DNA from: Desemzia sp. RIT 804
Lineage (GTDB): Bacteria > Bacillota > Bacilli > Lactobacillales > Carnobacteriaceae
Assembly (NCBI RefSeq): GCF_016892605.1
Contig: NZ_JAFEMV010000002.1
Location: 531,313-595,312 of the forward strand
Direction of reading: 5' to 3'
DNA length: 64,000 nt
Part shown: piece by piece, positions 28,943 to 39,931 of the stretch
Layout: each line of letters starts with the position of its first letter
Numbering within the stretch: position 1 is the stretch's first letter
Program-made: the position numbers and the translations under genes
Notes under the pieces: model-generated
Database searches by the model: none
What the model was told of the DNA's origin: nothing
Seen by the model: only the letters and a program-made list of their open reading frames with translations

Positions 28943-29851
28943 TTACTTTTTGATTACTCCATGTCCACCAAATTCATTCCGTAATGCTGAAACAACTTTT
29001 CCAGCATATGTATCTTCTTGTAAAGAGCGGTATCTCATCATTAAAGACATTGAAATAACGGGTGTTGGAACTTTTAACTCCAAGCCGGTTTCTACTGTCC
29101 ATTGACCTTCACCAGAAGACTGCATGATACCTGTCATTTCATCTAAATGACCATCTTTTTGGAAAGCTTGTTCAGCTAATTCCATCAGCCAACTGCGGAT
29201 AACTGACCCGTTGTTCCAAACTTTCGCTACAGCGGCACTATCGTAATCAAAACCGCTTTTTTCGACAAGTTCAAAACCTTCACCCATCGCTTGCATCATA
29301 CCATATTCCACACCATTATGGACCATCTTTAAGAAATGCCCGCTACCGGATTTCCCCGTATATAAGTAGCCATCTTCTACGCAAATTTCTTGGATAACCG
29401 GTTCAATATATCGAAAAGCTTCCTCGTTTCCGCCGATCATCATACAAGCACCTTCCCTAGCTCCGCTTGTTCCGCCAGATGTCCCTAGATCCATGAAATA
29501 TAGCTCTTTTTCTGCTGCAATTTCTGCATGACGAATCGAATCTTTATAATTCGAATTACCGCCATCGATCAAGATATCTCCTTCATCCAACAAGCCCATC
29601 ATTTCATTGAGTACAGTTTCTAACGGCTCTCCTGCTGGGACCATCATCCACATCACTTTGCGTTCAGCTGGTCGTGCTGCCAGTTCTTCTAAGCTGGCAA
29701 CTGTTTTTATTCCTGCGTCCTCTGCTTGTTTACGGCTGTACTCCATCACATCGTATCCTGTAACACTGTGACCGTTATCCAATAAATTTAAAGCCAGTTG
29801 ATGACCCATTTTTCCTAAACCAATCAATCCTATTTCCATTCTTCTTTTCAC
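28943..29851 (-). CDS. 6-phosphogluconate dehydrogenase, short GntZ/YqeC type
   Basis: Oxidative decarboxylation of 6-phosphogluconate to ribulose 5-phosphate. 302 aa, the short form often preferring NAD, rather than the 470-aa housekeeping form. NAD-binding GLIGLGKMGHQLALNLLDNG at the N-terminus, then substrate-binding GTSGGTSGAREGACMMIGG and VEYGMMQAMGEGFEL. Start ATG 29851 behind GAGGAG. It is preceded by a terminator after GH4 B, so it may have its own promoter in 29852-29990, though none is clear. Confidence 0.88.
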   Translation of the reverse strand: MKRRMEIGLIGLGKMGHQLALNLLDNGHSVTGYDVMEYSRKQAEDAGIKTVASLEELAARPAERKVMWMMVPAGEPLETVLNEMMGLLDEGDILIDGGNSNYKDSIRHAEIAAEKELYFMDLGTSGGTSGAREGACMMIGGNEEAFRYIEPVIQEICVEDGYLYTGKSGSGHFLKMVHNGVEYGMMQAMGEGFELVEKSGFDYDSAAVAKVWNNGSVIRSWLMELAEQAFQKDGHLDEMTGIMQSSGEGQWTVETGLELKVPTPVISMSLMMRYRSLQEDTYAGKVVSALRNEFGGHGVIKK

Positions 29852-29998
29852 TCCTCAACTTTTTTCGATTCTTCATCATCTAACGTTGTAAAAAATCTAA
29901 GCTGCTTAAACACCAGCATCCTCGATTCCTTCAGTGCTTTCTTTACCAACGTCATAAAATAGATAACTCTTTTTTCTCATTCATTTTAAACAAAAAGA

Positions 29999-30027
29999 GC
30001 GAGAAAAGGAAATTGATCTTTTCTCGC
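29999..30027 (-). terminator. Terminator between GH4 B and gnd
   Basis: Perfect 10-bp stem GCGAGAAAAG/CTTTTCTCGC, followed on the minus strand by TCTTTTTGTTT. It separates cassette B from gnd-gntK unless read-through occurs. Confidence 0.8.
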
Positions 30028-30045
30028 CGATTTTATCATCTTTAC

Positions 30046-31374
<1,329 letters not shown>

Positions 31375-31398
31375 TTAAAAAAACTCCTTCTATTTGTT

Positions 31399-33000
31399 TT
31401 ATTCTTCTTCTGTAATACCTAAATATTTATCCACAGATTTCCGTACCGATTCTACTTGTAAACCGTATACCACTTGAACATTCTGGCCTTTGACAATAAT
31501 ACCGTTGGCCCCTGTTTCATTTTTCAAAACACTTTCGTTGACTTTATTTGGTTCTTGCAAAACCAATCTTAATCGTGTGTAGCAGTTGGTGACCGATTGA
31601 ATGTTTTCAGGGCCCCCTAAAGCATTTACGATCGTGCTAGCTAAACCGGTGTCTTTTGTTTCTGTTTGAGTTGTAGCACCTTGTGATCCTTTGCTTTCTT
31701 TGTATTCTTGTTTAGAATACAATTTCGTTTCTTGTCCTTCATCTTCTCGTCCAATGGTTTTCAAGTTTAATTTGGTGATCAATAGACGGAAAGTGAAGTA
31801 ATAAATAGCAAAGAACATTAGACCGACTACAATATACATGATCCAATTGGTTTTTTCTTGTCCAAGAGGAATGTTGTATAGTATGAAGTCAATAAAGCCA
31901 TTTGGACCGATTGCTCGAACATTGAATAAATTTAAAACGACCATGCTCAATCCGCTCAATACGGAGTGTACAACGAACAAAATCGGTGCAATAAACATAA
32001 ATGAAAATTCAATCGGCTCTGTAACCCCAGCGATGAAAGATGTTACCGCTGCTGGAATCAAAATCGCTTTGGCTTGTTGCTTTTTCTCTGGACTAGCTGT
32101 TTGGTACATCGCTAAACAGGCACCGATCAAACCAAACATTTTAGAGATCCCACGTGCATCCCAGATGACACTTTCTGAAAGAATAGACACACTTGAGTCA
32201 GCCATTTCAGCGAAATAAATGTTTCGTGCTCCTTCAAAGACTTGTCCTCCAACTTCTTGAACGCCTCCTAATGAAGAGTATAAGAAAGGAGTATACACTA
32301 AGTGGTGCAATCCAGTAGGAATCAATAGTCTTTCCAACATTCCATATAAAAATAGTCCGAAATTGCCACTTTGGTTGATCAAGGTTCCTAAGCTGTTGAT
32401 TCCGCTTTGGAAGAATGGCCAAATATAAGTAAATGCGATCGCTAGTAAAACGACGACTGGTATCAAGACGATAAATACAAATCGTGAGCCACCATAAATT
32501 TGGAAGGCGTTGTTGAACTCTTTATCGGCATATTTGTTGTGAACTATTGCTGTAACAACACCTAAAAGTATTCCTAGGAACACTCCCATGTCTAAGATTT
32601 GAACTCCTAAAACAGATGCTTGACCAGTTCCTTGTAAAGACTCTCCTTCAAATAATAAACCAGATAATTCCATGAATTTGTTCATCGCATTGATGAATAC
32701 AAGGTAACCTAATACTGCTGTAAAACCTGCTTCTGCTTTCTTTTTCTTTGCTAAACCAACTGTTAACCCTACACAGAAAATCAATCCTAAGTTACTTAAA
32801 ATAGATACCAATGACCCAGATAAAATAGTGCCAAATCCTGTTGTAATAGGGTTATCCATAAAGGGAACGGTTTCAATTAACCGCTGATTGGTAAATACGT
32901 TTCCTAAAGCAATCAATATCCCTGCTATTGGCAATATCAATACAGGAATAAACATCGCTTTGGAAAAGCGTTGTAATCCATCCATCATTTTTTCTTTCAT
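31399..33000 (-). CDS. Alpha-glucoside PTS EIICB, cassette B
   Basis: 533-aa membrane PTS permease. The opening LQRFSKAMFIPVLILPIAGILIALG and GLHHLVYTPFLY are typical of the glucose/glucoside EIIC family; GVTEPIEFSFMFIAP is shared with the cassette A permease. The EIIB Cys is 473 (VTNCYTRLRL). EIIA is absent. Divergence from cassette A in the substrate-facing loops suggests a different alpha-glucoside. The gene lies between the RpiR B terminator and GH4 B. Confidence 0.9.
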   Translation of the reverse strand: MKEKMMDGLQRFSKAMFIPVLILPIAGILIALGNVFTNQRLIETVPFMDNPITTGFGTILSGSLVSILSNLGLIFCVGLTVGLAKKKKAEAGFTAVLGYLVFINAMNKFMELSGLLFEGESLQGTGQASVLGVQILDMGVFLGILLGVVTAIVHNKYADKEFNNAFQIYGGSRFVFIVLIPVVVLLAIAFTYIWPFFQSGINSLGTLINQSGNFGLFLYGMLERLLIPTGLHHLVYTPFLYSSLGGVQEVGGQVFEGARNIYFAEMADSSVSILSESVIWDARGISKMFGLIGACLAMYQTASPEKKQQAKAILIPAAVTSFIAGVTEPIEFSFMFIAPILFVVHSVLSGLSMVVLNLFNVRAIGPNGFIDFILYNIPLGQEKTNWIMYIVVGLMFFAIYYFTFRLLITKLNLKTIGREDEGQETKLYSKQEYKESKGSQGATTQTETKDTGLASTIVNALGGPENIQSVTNCYTRLRLVLQEPNKVNESVLKNETGANGIIVKGQNVQVVYGLQVESVRKSVDKYLGITEEE

Positions 33001-33060
33001 GTTTTCTCTTCCTCCTCATCTCTTTCCTTACTGTATCTATCTTATGATGAAAACCCTTAC

Positions 33061-33083
33061 TTGTACAGGTTTATCATGTACAA
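33061..33083. promoter_or_regulatory. Inverted repeat TTGTACA-N9-TGTACAA before EIICB B
   Basis: Perfect 7-bp arms immediately downstream of the rpiR B terminator and about 60 bp before the EIICB start, a suitable place for an RpiR operator. Confidence 0.5.
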
Positions 33084-33085
33084 AA

Positions 33086-33115
33086 AAACGTGTTTCCTTA
33101 ATTGGAAACACGTTT
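33086..33115 (-). terminator. Terminator after rpiR B
   Basis: Perfect 12-bp stem AAACGTGTTTCC/GGAAACACGTTT with a 6-nt loop, followed on the minus strand by seven T residues. Confidence 0.85.
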
Positions 33116-33123
33116 CGCTGCTG

Positions 33124-33888
33124 CTATTCTTTCACCTTATTTTCTTGATCCAAATATACTTTAAATAAATACTCGAATAACATCAATAAGCTTGGATAAA
33201 AGGAATTCGGCAACATATTCCGGTCATCCAATTCATTTTTATCGTGCACCTTAAAATTCACGTCAGACAATTCAGCTACTCGATTGGTATCGCTCTTTGT
33301 AAAGGACACTCTGTAAATATGCTGTCCTTCAGCAGACAACAGCTTGTCGATCACTTGCTGGGTCTCTCCTGATTTTGAGATCGCTATAAAGGCACCGATA
33401 TCCTCTAAATTATTCTCAAAGACACCAATTGAATCACTGCCAGATGCAAAGATCGTTTTTTTACCTAAAACCAGCAACTTTTTATATAGGTACTCTCCAG
33501 CTATCGCTGAAAAGCCAGTCGCATAAATAAAAATATATTTTTGCTTTAAGTTTAAGGCTTGTTGAACAAATTGTTCGATATCTTGTTGAGAGTTGTATTG
33601 AAACACATCTCCCAGCTCGAATTTGAAAAAATCTTCGGGATCTTCTGCTTGGCGATTCTCTGTCTGTTTTACTTTTGGGGATAAGTGGTAATACATATCC
33701 ACAAATCCAGTATAGCCCAACTTTTTCGACAAACGAATAACAGAGGCGGGAGAAGTGAAATTAGCCTTCGCAATTTCCCTCACACCCATTTGCAATACCG
33801 TATCCATGTTGTCGATCACATAGGTTAATATCGTTAAATCTAATTCAGTGAGGTGCTTTCCTTTAACTAACTTTTTTAAGTCAATCAA
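33124..33888 (-). CDS. MurR/RpiR-family regulator, cassette B
   Basis: 254-aa HTH_6 plus SIS regulator. The HTH reads REIAKANFTSPASVIRLSKKLGYTG; the SIS domain has IYATGFSAIAGEYLYKKL and FIAISKSGETQQVIDKL. It is followed by a terminator and then the EIICB gene, the same order as in cassette A. It begins 32 bp after pepF2, so pepF2 and rpiR may share a transcript. Likely controls the downstream PTS. Confidence 0.9.
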   Translation of the reverse strand: MIDLKKLVKGKHLTELDLTILTYVIDNMDTVLQMGVREIAKANFTSPASVIRLSKKLGYTGFVDMYYHLSPKVKQTENRQAEDPEDFFKFELGDVFQYNSQQDIEQFVQQALNLKQKYIFIYATGFSAIAGEYLYKKLLVLGKKTIFASGSDSIGVFENNLEDIGAFIAISKSGETQQVIDKLLSAEGQHIYRVSFTKSDTNRVAELSDVNFKVHDKNELDDRNMLPNSFYPSLLMLFEYLFKVYLDQENKVKE

Positions 33889-33920
33889 TGTTGTTACTCT
33901 CCTCTGATTATGGCATCTGG

Positions 33921-35729
33921 TTATTTCATTTCGTTTGTTAACGTGATGATACGATTTACACTGTCATTTAAGTATTGGATCGTGTCATCTAATGGTTTAG
34001 AAGTGGTGATGTCTACACCCGCTACTTTTGCAGCTTCAATTGGTTTCAATTGACCGCCTAATGTTAAAAATTTCAACCAATCTGTTACTGCAGGTTGTCC
34101 TTCTTCTTTGACACGCAAGAAAGCTTGGGTTGCAATGGTCAATCCTGCAGAATACGTATACGAATAAAGCCCCATATAGTAATGGATCTGGCGCATCCAA
34201 GTCAGTTCTGCTCCTTCATTGATCTCCACAGCATCCCCCCAGAATTCCTCTAAAACAGCACGTTTCAATTCGCTTAATTTAGCGGCATCGAAACCTTGCC
34301 CTGCATCGATCAATTTGTACACTTCACGTTGGTAAGCTGCTTCCAGCAAATGAGTGATGTAATTGTGGAAATACGTTTTCGAGATCATACGAGTTAATGC
34401 GAAACGCTCCATTCTAGGATCTTCACTTTCTTTTTTCAATGAATCTGTTAATAACAACTCATTAAAAGTGGAAGGTGCTTCAATTAAGTATAAGGACATG
34501 CGCGCAGCTAGAATCGTGTTGTTCGCACCAGAGAGAATGCCTTGTCCTGCATGGCCTAATTCATGCAATAATGTATAAACATCGGATAATTGATCGGTCC
34601 AAGACATCAATACGTAAGGGTGCAGCCCATAAACAGAAGCACAAAAAGCGCCAGAACGTTTTCCTTTATTTTGAGCAAAGTCTACCCATCTCTCAGGATA
34701 AGCACGCATGATCATATCTACATAATCTTGTCCTAATACAGAAATAGCTTTTTGAACCAGCTCTTTTGACTCTTCCACCGTAACTGTTGGCGCAAATTCA
34801 TGATCCAAATCAATTTTGATGTCTGCATAAGTCATTTTGTCTAAGCCATTTTCTTCTTTTACATGAGTGATGTATTTCTGCATCACTGGTGCCAAATCTT
34901 TCATGATGACATCGATTTGGCGGTCATATAATTCTTTATCCACATTTTGATTGTAGAGTAGATAATCAAAAATCGAGTCAAATCCTCGCATGGTAGCCAA
35001 TGTTTTTTCTTTTTGAAGTTGGGTGTAATACGTTTCAGCCATGGTATTTTGATAGTTTCCCAACACTGTGGAAAACTGTTCAAATGCCGCACGACGAATT
35101 GCCGTATCAGGATGGTACATATAATAATCCTCATACAACACAAAACTGAGTGGATAGTCTTTGCCATCCACGGTGAACGTCCCAAAATCCATATCGGAAG
35201 AACGAATTTGTTCAAAAATGGATTGTGGAGCACCTAACGTTGGTTGCAATTGTGCCAAAGCTTTTTCCACAGCTGGTGCTAATTGGATCTCTTTTTGATC
35301 TTTGATTTTTTCAATAAATACAGTATATTCAGGAGCAGCTTTTGCAACTTGGTCCAGTACAGCAGTTTCATTTTCCACTAATTCTGAATCAAAGAAACTC
35401 AATTGAGCACTCCACTCCGCGATAAGGTTTCCGATCCATCGATACAATTCCATGTTACTAGGATCGGATATATCAGCAGATACCGGCAGATAAGCATAGT
35501 AATTCAAGTGCATCTGCGTTTGCAATAGGCTTTCATAATCTTTGATAGCTGCACTAATCGTTTGGGCAGTAGTCAGCTGTCCCTCATACTTTTGCACAAA
35601 GTCTTCCACAGTTCCTTTTGTTGCTTCTACAGCTGCATCAAATTCAGCACGGCTTTTATAGATAGCCGTAATATCCCATTTCATTTGTTCTGGTACTTCT
35701 GATCGTAATTGTAAACCTTTTTCTGACAT
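33921..35729 (-). CDS. Oligoendopeptidase F, second copy
   Basis: M3B zinc endopeptidase, 602 aa, the same length as the copy at 16388. Zinc motif HELGH at 389-393, followed by EAPSTFNELLLT. Long stretches match the first copy, so this is a duplication within the genome. A TATACT -10 (35770-35775) lies upstream. Unlike the first copy it sits directly before a sugar regulator, which may tie peptide turnover to that locus or be a coincidence of arrangement. Confidence 0.93.
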   Translation of the reverse strand: MSEKGLQLRSEVPEQMKWDITAIYKSRAEFDAAVEATKGTVEDFVQKYEGQLTTAQTISAAIKDYESLLQTQMHLNYYAYLPVSADISDPSNMELYRWIGNLIAEWSAQLSFFDSELVENETAVLDQVAKAAPEYTVFIEKIKDQKEIQLAPAVEKALAQLQPTLGAPQSIFEQIRSSDMDFGTFTVDGKDYPLSFVLYEDYYMYHPDTAIRRAAFEQFSTVLGNYQNTMAETYYTQLQKEKTLATMRGFDSIFDYLLYNQNVDKELYDRQIDVIMKDLAPVMQKYITHVKEENGLDKMTYADIKIDLDHEFAPTVTVEESKELVQKAISVLGQDYVDMIMRAYPERWVDFAQNKGKRSGAFCASVYGLHPYVLMSWTDQLSDVYTLLHELGHAGQGILSGANNTILAARMSLYLIEAPSTFNELLLTDSLKKESEDPRMERFALTRMISKTYFHNYITHLLEAAYQREVYKLIDAGQGFDAAKLSELKRAVLEEFWGDAVEINEGAELTWMRQIHYYMGLYSYTYSAGLTIATQAFLRVKEEGQPAVTDWLKFLTLGGQLKPIEAAKVAGVDITTSKPLDDTIQYLNDSVNRIITLTNEMK

Positions 35730-35979
35730 CCAATCTCTCCCTTTTCTACTTATTCCCTAACTTATTAACAGTATAGCATTTTTTATTTGGAAGAAAACAA
35801 GTCTCTATCTAAATTTGTGGGTGAATTGTGGATAGTTTCTCTTGTGACTTGAAGTTGTCCACATTATTTAACAGTATCTCATTGTAAGAAAAATGTTTTA
35901 ATGTCATGATAGACTAGACAAACTATTATATAAAAAACTGCTTGAATAAATACTTGACTACACGTAGGAAGGAGAAAGC

Positions 35980-36137
35980 GGGACAAACTCGTTTTGGCCA
36001 CTGAATATAAGCCGGCCTTCCCTTATGAGAAAAGTATCTCATAAGGGAAGGCCGGCTTATACGCATGTTGGATAGTCTTTTGCAATGCGTTTAAAAACAC
36101 CCATTTAGTATGTGACAGAGATAAAGTACTATTGTCC
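35980..36137 (+). repeat. Dispersed repeat, copy B (full length)
   Basis: About 158 bp bounded by GGGACAA and TTGTCC. The central hairpin 36007-36060 is a perfect 24-bp stem with a 6-nt loop. Downstream blocks GCATGTTGG, TGCGTTTAAAA and TAGTATGTGACAG are shared with copies A and C. It lies 96 bp after the EIIC stop at 36233. The rest of 35730-36232 holds the pepF2 promoter region and nothing else I can support. Confidence 0.88.
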
Positions 36138-36232
36138 TAGCTAGCTCTTTTTATTTCGTCATGTTCTTCTTCATGTAATGTTAGTAGAATTTCTAAGTTG
36201 CTCAATACCTACACATCTGGATCTTCTATATT

Positions 36233-37483
36233 CTAAGCCTCTTCAGCTTTTTTTATAGCTTGAACTTCTGCTATTTTAACGAATGGTGCATAAATAAGGA
36301 CAGAAATAACTAAGTTTACTGCAGCTAACACTCCACCTGCAATGCTTTGTGTTGCTAAGACCCCACCAATAATCGGAGGAGTTACCCACGGCGGCATTGT
36401 TACTGCTGCGGGAACTAACCCCAACCTTGTTGCTGTATATGCTACAAGAACTAAAGTAACTGGTGTTAAAATAAACGGAATAAACATAATTGGGTTCAAT
36501 ACAATGGGTAAACCAAACATCATAGGTTCATTGATATTAAAAATTCCTGGTGCTGTACTCAAACCTGTTACTACTTTATAAGCTTTATTACGTCTTCCAA
36601 AAATAAAGATAGCAATGATTAGACCCAAAGTTGCGCCTGTTCCACCTAAGTTAACAAAAGAGTCAAAAAATGGCTTGTTAACAATATAAGGTGCTACTTC
36701 TCCATTTGTCAAAGCCGCCATATTTGCTTCTATAGCTGGTGCATTAATAGTTTGCATCAACGGTTCAACCATATTGGCTCCGTGAAGACCAAAGAACCAT
36801 AGAAATGGTGTGATAAAAGCCAACAGCAGTGCTGAAGGTAAGGTATTTGCTAGTCCCATAAATGGTTGTTGAACTAATTCATAGAATGACGTCACAATAT
36901 CTGTTACACCGAATCCAATAAAAATCGTAAAAATCAAACCAAATATACTGATAGTTATCATGGCTGGTAATAAAGCTGCAAATGATTTAGCTACTGCTGG
37001 TGGAACACCTTCAGGCATTGTGACAACCAACTTATCATTTCCTGACAAACGTGAGAAAATTTCAGCAGAAATCAATCCAACGATCAAAGCAATAAACAGG
37101 CCATTCGAAGACATTCCTGTTGCTCCGCCTAATGCAAAGAAAGATGCTACAGAAACAACTCCAGCAGCTATTCCATCTTTATCATAACTTTTGGATAAAT
37201 TGTGTGCCACCAGAAAAGCAATCAGAATAGATAAAATGCCGAACGTTCCATTCCAGACATTTCCTCCAAAAGACTTCCATAATTCTTCTCCGAAAATATT
37301 ATTCATAAAATTTTGATACATTGTGATAGGTAAATTATTGATCAAGACTACTAATGAGCCTAAAATCATTAGCGGCATCGTAACAATAAAAGAATCTCGA
37401 ATAGCTACTAAGTGACGCTGTGCTCCAATTTTTGAAGCATGTGGAATAAAGTATTTTTCCATAAAATTGATAAAACCGTTCAT
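36233..37483 (-). CDS. PTS EIIC, lactose/cellobiose (CelB) family
   Basis: 416-aa membrane sugar permease with about ten hydrophobic segments. Family cues: opening FMEKYFIPHASKIGAQRHLVAIRDSF, central FFGLHGANMVEPLM, and FNINEPMMFGLPIVLNP. No EIIA or EIIB is adjacent, so those must come from elsewhere. It follows the MupG-like gene by 60 bp, and the gap contains TTAGTTAA, half of the ROK operator upstream. The substrate is probably the sugar handled by the MupG-like enzyme, but this family is not MurP, so the link is inference. Confidence 0.9.
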   Translation of the reverse strand: MNGFINFMEKYFIPHASKIGAQRHLVAIRDSFIVTMPLMILGSLVVLINNLPITMYQNFMNNIFGEELWKSFGGNVWNGTFGILSILIAFLVAHNLSKSYDKDGIAAGVVSVASFFALGGATGMSSNGLFIALIVGLISAEIFSRLSGNDKLVVTMPEGVPPAVAKSFAALLPAMITISIFGLIFTIFIGFGVTDIVTSFYELVQQPFMGLANTLPSALLLAFITPFLWFFGLHGANMVEPLMQTINAPAIEANMAALTNGEVAPYIVNKPFFDSFVNLGGTGATLGLIIAIFIFGRRNKAYKVVTGLSTAPGIFNINEPMMFGLPIVLNPIMFIPFILTPVTLVLVAYTATRLGLVPAAVTMPPWVTPPIIGGVLATQSIAGGVLAAVNLVISVLIYAPFVKIAEVQAIKKAEEA

Positions 37484-37543
37484 TAATAATTCCTCCCTAT
37501 AGTTCTTCTATTAGTTAATTAAAAAAATAAGACCCATTTCTAA

Positions 37544-38638
37544 TCAATTTGGTACAATTTGAAATTTGAATTTCTGCCATGGATTGATCATTTCCAATAG
37601 TACCTGTTCACTTTCTACTACACGTCCAACGACATTTGATTTACCAGAATTTTGCATTGGCAAACGTGCTAATTGCAATTCTCCGGCATAGCGTTCATAA
37701 AGCGAACTTTCAATAACAATATCCCCCCTTTCAATAGTGCTTGGTGTATTGAATGCTGGAAACTCGGTACCACTGTATTTGACGCGACTTTGTGTCGAGC
37801 GAATGACATAATCCGACACATCTCCACGATTGAAATGAAATTCTTCCAATACAATTTTCCGCTCTGTTTCTGGAATATCTTCAACCAATTCAACATTTAA
37901 GGTCAATTGGTAAGGATCAATTGTACTTAATGCTTGTAATTCCTCTTCGGAAGCAAAAGCATTGCCAATGATCACATCATCGATCATATCTGTTGCCCAT
38001 AAATGTTTGGCTTGTGCAGCTATAGGCCATTCACGATGCATTTCTAATGTACACAACCCTTCACTGACTGGCCAAGGTCCAAAAGTTGCTGTTTGTGAAC
38101 TAATGAAAGCTGCTGTTCGAATACCATTATCTTTGTATTGCTTAGAAGTTTCTATAAAGTGATCATATCCCAACCCAGTATAACGATGCGGATAAAAGTT
38201 GTGACAGCCTAACAAATTTTCTGTATTAGCCTGGTAACTCAATATATTTTCTAAATAACGAGTACCATTACTAATATTCAACTCGATTTTTAAACCTTGT
38301 GGGTTAAATGTCATAATAGATTCTTCATTTCCTGTAAAGCCTAAGTCTAGACGAATACCATCTGCTCCAATTTCTTTAAAAAATGTCAAATCATCGTAAC
38401 TGATGCTAAGGTCGTTAAAGACAGAAGGACTGACATCAACCACTACTTCCATGTCATGCTTCTTAGCAAAGCTGATCATTTCAGCGAACTCATCTACGAC
38501 GGTTTGTTTATCTCCTTCAACGGATAACAAGCAACTAAAAATACGCTTAAATCCATAGCTAGAAGCTAGCTTTATATATTCTTTAATATCTGCTAAATTA
38601 CTGTGATTTGGATAAACGGAAATCCCTAACTTTCTCAT
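37544..38638 (-). CDS. MupG-like (DUF871, GH170) 6-phospho-N-acetylmuramidase
   Basis: 364 aa, the length of Staphylococcus aureus MupG, which cleaves 6-phospho-MurNAc-GlcNAc during cell-wall recycling. The N-terminal TIM barrel (about 1-235) opens LGISVYPNHS and contains IRLDLGF and HNFYPHRYTGL; the C-terminal beta domain (about 240-364) has GDVSDYVIRSTQSR and GDIVIES. It lies between an Eis-like acetyltransferase and an EIIC. No MurQ etherase or MurP is present, so the substrate could be another 6-phospho-disaccharide. Confidence 0.82.
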   Translation of the reverse strand: MRKLGISVYPNHSNLADIKEYIKLASSYGFKRIFSCLLSVEGDKQTVVDEFAEMISFAKKHDMEVVVDVSPSVFNDLSISYDDLTFFKEIGADGIRLDLGFTGNEESIMTFNPQGLKIELNISNGTRYLENILSYQANTENLLGCHNFYPHRYTGLGYDHFIETSKQYKDNGIRTAAFISSQTATFGPWPVSEGLCTLEMHREWPIAAQAKHLWATDMIDDVIIGNAFASEEELQALSTIDPYQLTLNVELVEDIPETERKIVLEEFHFNRGDVSDYVIRSTQSRVKYSGTEFPAFNTPSTIERGDIVIESSLYERYAGELQLARLPMQNSGKSNVVGRVVESEQVLLEMINPWQKFKFQIVPN

Positions 38639-38665
38639 AATCTGTTGTGCTCCTTTTTGCTTAAT

Positions 38666-39844
38666 TTAAAAATAATCGTAAAAACTGGGGTACTCTTTCG
38701 GGAGAGCTTTCTCCCATTGTTTGATAGTCTTGATCGATCCTTCAGCCTCTTCTCGGAATACATACCAATCTAGCGAATGGTAACCCATCATCAAGGCGGA
38801 CATTTTCCCAATATCAATTGACAATGCTTCTTCATTTTTTAGCGTTTTAACAATCGTTACTTGCCCTTCTTGGCCAATTTTAAAGACTTTATTGTTCCAA
38901 TCCGCTTGTTTATCTCGAACATTCAGATAAAGCGGCTCATCGAACTTACGAAAAGGATAAGATCGCAAAAAACGTTCCACGTCGACAATTCGGATCATTT
39001 TATCTTGAACAATTTTCTGTTGAAACTGCGGGTTCAAAAAAGCGGTTCCAAAGGATTCCTGATTTGAAGCTTCTCCAATAATTTTTTCAACTTCCGCTGT
39101 ATGTGATTGAATGAATTGCCACAAACTTTGTTGGCTTTCATAACTTATGGCATTAAAGTCTAATAGTTCCAATGTTAAATTTTGGATGGTATAACGAATA
39201 TATCCCATGACCTTTCCCAACTCGTCTGTATATACTGCAAATGAAGTATCTGGTGCTCGTTGCAATAAACGTTGCCACCAATCATCTTCTCGAAACATCC
39301 GTCCATTTTGCGTAGCGATCTGCTCATTATAAAATATTTTTATCTTACTGAGCCAATAGTCAAAATCTAAAGTTGACTCATCAAATCGATGAATTTTACC
39401 TGCTGTTTTTCTAGTAACAACCAATTGTTGAGCCGGCAATTCATATTGTACTTTATCAAAAAACAATTCCCAGCCGAAATGACGATAAAATGAAATCGAA
39501 AAAGGACTTAATACTGATAATATTTGATTTCTTTCGCGCATTGATTCCAATGATCGTAAAAGTAATTGCTTCATAATGCCCGCATTTCGATATTCAGGAT
39601 ATGTAGATACAAATCCAATGCCTCCCATGTTATAGGGCACTCCAAAGACAGACATCTGAAGTGGCAAAATAATTAATTGTGAAACTAATTCCTTTTTGTC
39701 ATATGCTCCTTGAATATTACTAACGTTAACCCAATGCATAAAATCCCTTAACCGATTACCTTCGTATGCTGGTCTAAAACAATAATTTTTTAATTTGAGA
39801 ACTTGTTCATAGTCCCCTGGCTGAACTACTTGATATTCAATCAT
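38666..39844 (-). CDS. Eis-like GNAT N-acetyltransferase
   Basis: 392 aa, the usual length of Eis proteins, which have two GNAT folds and a C-terminal SCP2-like domain. The acetyl-CoA loop is visible as STYPEYRNAGIMKQLL (about 80-96), followed by SPFSISFYRHFGWE. The C-terminal domain ends in the free carboxylate region (YPSFYDYF) used for catalysis in this family. Start ATG 39844 behind GGAGGTG. Placed between the ROK regulator and MupG-like gene, it may acetylate an amino sugar or peptide, but substrate is unknown. Confidence 0.87.
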   Translation of the reverse strand: MIEYQVVQPGDYEQVLKLKNYCFRPAYEGNRLRDFMHWVNVSNIQGAYDKKELVSQLIILPLQMSVFGVPYNMGGIGFVSTYPEYRNAGIMKQLLLRSLESMRERNQILSVLSPFSISFYRHFGWELFFDKVQYELPAQQLVVTRKTAGKIHRFDESTLDFDYWLSKIKIFYNEQIATQNGRMFREDDWWQRLLQRAPDTSFAVYTDELGKVMGYIRYTIQNLTLELLDFNAISYESQQSLWQFIQSHTAEVEKIIGEASNQESFGTAFLNPQFQQKIVQDKMIRIVDVERFLRSYPFRKFDEPLYLNVRDKQADWNNKVFKIGQEGQVTIVKTLKNEEALSIDIGKMSALMMGYHSLDWYVFREEAEGSIKTIKQWEKALPKEYPSFYDYF

Positions 39845-39931
39845 TTTGCACCTCCGCTACATATGATTTAACTTGATGTTATTACTCTTATACAAATGAA
39901 CTATTGCCAGATTTTTAATCATTGCATTGAC

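Noticed and set aside
35825..35875. Two near-matches to DnaA boxes (TGTGGATAG and TTGTCCACA)
   Set aside because: Each has one mismatch, there are only two, and no dnaA, dnaN or other origin genes lie nearby.
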